A DNA stretch of 15,437 nucleotides. Source: Zymomonas sp. (GTDB lineage Bacteria; Pseudomonadota; Alphaproteobacteria; Sphingomonadales; Sphingomonadaceae). Both the position numbers and the translations under genes were made by a program. The notes below the pieces were generated by a model. The model made no database searches and was not told where the DNA came from. It worked only from the letters and a program-made list of their open reading frames with translations. Below, piece after piece: positions 14,271 through 15,437 of this stretch (positions within the stretch are counted from its first letter, which is position 1; the number at the start of each line of letters is the position of its first letter). The stretch covers positions 1-15,437 of the forward strand of contig NZ_JAIWON010000111.1 in assembly GCF_020216885.1 (NCBI RefSeq), in the 5' to 3' direction.

Positions 14271-14567
14271 ATGCTGGTAAGAAAAAACAAAACAAGACCC
14301 AAAATGATATGGCTATGTTTTTTCCCTATCGTGATAAGCTTGGTGCCTTTATTTATAAAATCATCGCCAAGTTTTTGGTCAGCTCAATTTCTGATAGTAA
14401 TCGCTCTTACTTGGCTACATATCGCCGTTCTATTTCACTTCAACTATTTTAAAAAAGGCTTCACTACCGTCCGGCAGAATCTCTTCCTCAGTTTTTTCTC
14501 TACAGCCATCGCCATGACAGCCATTATTGCCACGATTAAATATATTGCGATAAGCCTGATGTCCTGA
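14271..14567 (+). CDS. Small three-TM membrane protein, unknown function
   Basis: The 98-aa frame starts at ATG 14271, with AAGGGAAG nine bases upstream. After a basic N-terminus (MLVRKNKTRPK) three hydrophobic segments follow, at about 12-29 (MIWLCFFPIVIS...), 35-56 (FWSAQFLIVIALTW...) and 71-94 (LFLSFFSTAIAM...). The loop FKKGFTTVRQN lies between the second and third. By the positive-inside rule the N-terminus and this loop are probably cytoplasmic. I recognise no family. The surroundings are AT-rich, and no neighbour suggests a role. The ribosome site and clear membrane pattern favour a real gene. Confidence 0.6.
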   Translation: MLVRKNKTRPKMIWLCFFPIVISLVPLFIKSSPSFWSAQFLIVIALTWLHIAVLFHFNYFKKGFTTVRQNLFLSFFSTAIAMTAIIATIKYIAISLMS

Positions 14568-14631
14568 TGACAACGGAAAACGGGCAAAAATAAGAGGAGG
14601 ATAAAAGCATAAAAAGAATAAACTCTGAGAA

Positions 14632-14652
14632 CTGACACATAAAAAATGTCAG
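14632..14652. terminator. Short hairpin between convergent small genes
   Basis: CTGACA (14632-14637) pairs with TGTCAG (14647-14652) over six bases. It lies between the convergent membrane protein and PepSY-like genes, where a shared terminator is expected. The flanking tails (AATAAAAAC on plus, TTCTCAG on minus) are not good U-tracts, so the call is weak. Confidence 0.35.
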
Positions 14653-14662
14653 AATAAAAACA

Positions 14663-15022
14663 TTATCGTTTGAAGTTGCCTCGATAGGTCTCGGCCTCAC
14701 CTTCACCATTATCGGAATCGGTGCGATTCAAAACTTCACCACTCTGACCATCAACATCGACCCAAATAACCGTATTATTGCGGATAAATTTCAGACGATA
14801 AATGGTATTATCATGCAATTCGGGGCCCAAATAACGACACCCAGCCATGCGAGGCAGAATCTTCTCCTCGATTTGATGCAAAGACAATATCTGGCCGTTA
14901 CGGATAGCTGCCAGTGCGACATCCCGATCTCTTCTTTGCTGCGCTGTCGCCGGAGATAAAATCACACCACCGGAAAGAACAGCCCACAAGCAAAAAACTG
15001 CGGCAGATTTCATTTTAAGCAT
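14663..15022 (-). CDS. Small exported PepSY-like protein
   Basis: The 119-aa protein begins with a signal peptide: basic MLKMK, hydrophobic core AAVFCLWAVLSGGVIL, and ATA-QQ giving likely cleavage after A27. The mature part follows the PepSY pattern: DVALAAIRNGQILSLHQIEEKILPRM, then YLGPELHDNTIYRLKFI, then VIWVDVDGQSGEVLNRTD. PepSY domains are small periplasmic modules, some thought to inhibit peptidases or to sense. The tail is acidic, then basic (GEGEAETYRGNFKR). One cysteine (C62) remains in the mature protein. ATG 15022 has GAAG close upstream; ATG 15013 is an equal alternative. Confidence 0.75.
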   Translation of the reverse strand: MLKMKSAAVFCLWAVLSGGVILSPATAQQRRDRDVALAAIRNGQILSLHQIEEKILPRMAGCRYLGPELHDNTIYRLKFIRNNTVIWVDVDGQSGEVLNRTDSDNGEGEAETYRGNFKR

Positions 15023-15208
15023 TCTTCTTCAATAAAGGAGCGGTTTTGAATAAGGAATGAATAATTGCCTGATCAATTCCGCCTATCGAATAGCGGTAAA
15101 TGTTTAGCATTTTCTATCTATCTTTAAACAAGACAAAGAAAATATCCGTTAAAACAAGTCTTCATCAAAGGATGACGGCAAGCGTTTTTCCCTTTATAGA
15201 AACAGGCT

Positions 15209-15437
15209 ATGGCTCCACCTTTACTCTCTTTTGAAAATCTCGGTGTTAATCAAGGCACCGGATATCTTTTCCGTCATCTTGATATCAATATTCAGCCCCG
15301 CGACCGGCTGGCACTGATTGGCCGGAACGGAGCCGGTAAATCACCTCTGTTGAAATTACTCGCAGGGACAATCGAACCGGATGAAGGACGACGCAGCATC
15401 CAGCCAGGGCTGAAACTGGTCTTACTGGAACAGGCAC
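15209..15437 (+). CDS. ABC-F family ATPase (Uup-like), 5' part only
   Basis: The first 76 codons of an ABC ATPase run off the window edge. It starts at ATG 15209 (MAPPLLSFENLGVN) with a weak upstream AACAGG. The opening resembles the soluble, translation-linked ABC-F proteins: LSFENLGV, then LDINIQPRDRLALIGRNGAGKS, then LLKLLAGTIEPDEGRRSIQPGLKLVLLEQ. No membrane domain is expected; ABC-F proteins carry two ATPase domains on one chain and act at the ribosome. MAPPLLSF... is typical of Uup-like members, but EttA or another subgroup cannot be excluded from this fragment. The Walker A is GRNGAGKSPL (38-47), with proline at position 46 where nearly all ABC proteins have threonine. Confidence 0.8.
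   Translation, partial: MAPPLLSFENLGVNQGTGYLFRHLDINIQPRDRLALIGRNGAGKSPLLKLLAGTIEPDEGRRSIQPGLKLVLLEQA

Overview
The window looks like chromosomal DNA of an alphaproteobacterium, most likely Zymomonas mobilis. The reasons are the type I-F CRISPR repeat (which I recognise as the Zymomonas one), moderate GC with AT-rich intergenic DNA, and a typical sphingomonad-like core gene set. The species name is recognition from memory, not a database match. No transposase, integrase or phage gene is visible.

Left end (1-1052): a 13-bp tandem repeat, two strong hairpins, an AT-rich CRISPR leader with a consensus-type IHF site, a type I-F array of 8 repeats and 7 spacers without cas genes, and tRNA-Cys(GCA). 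About 440 bp without a convincing gene follow. Then come a possible 33-codon small ORF overlapping the start of a YbaK-type Cys-tRNA deacylase gene, a terminator hairpin, and a HerA/FtsK-like ATPase with a C-terminal winged-helix-like region.

Middle (3661-8590): two exact 16-bp parS sequences (TGTTCCACGTGAAACA) lie about 2.16 kb apart in intergenic DNA, on either side of rarA and a hypothetical gene. They suggest a ParB-loading, origin-proximal region. Between rarA and the hypothetical gene is a long nested inverted repeat with a competing hairpin and an overlapping 31-codon small ORF; this is the strongest candidate here for an undescribed cis-regulatory element. Next on the minus strand are a dihydroorotate-dehydrogenase-like flavoprotein and NhaA.

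Right (8592-13825, all minus strand): an Rrf2-type regulator followed by hcp (class I hybrid cluster protein), probably one operon with an inverted-repeat operator, serving nitrosative or redox stress defence. Then pabB-pabA-pabC, tightly packed or overlapping, which together convert chorismate and glutamine to p-aminobenzoate for folate. The end holds an AT-rich gap, a small three-TM membrane protein, a small exported PepSY-like protein and the first 76 codons of an ABC-F ATPase whose Walker A reads GKSP instead of GKST.
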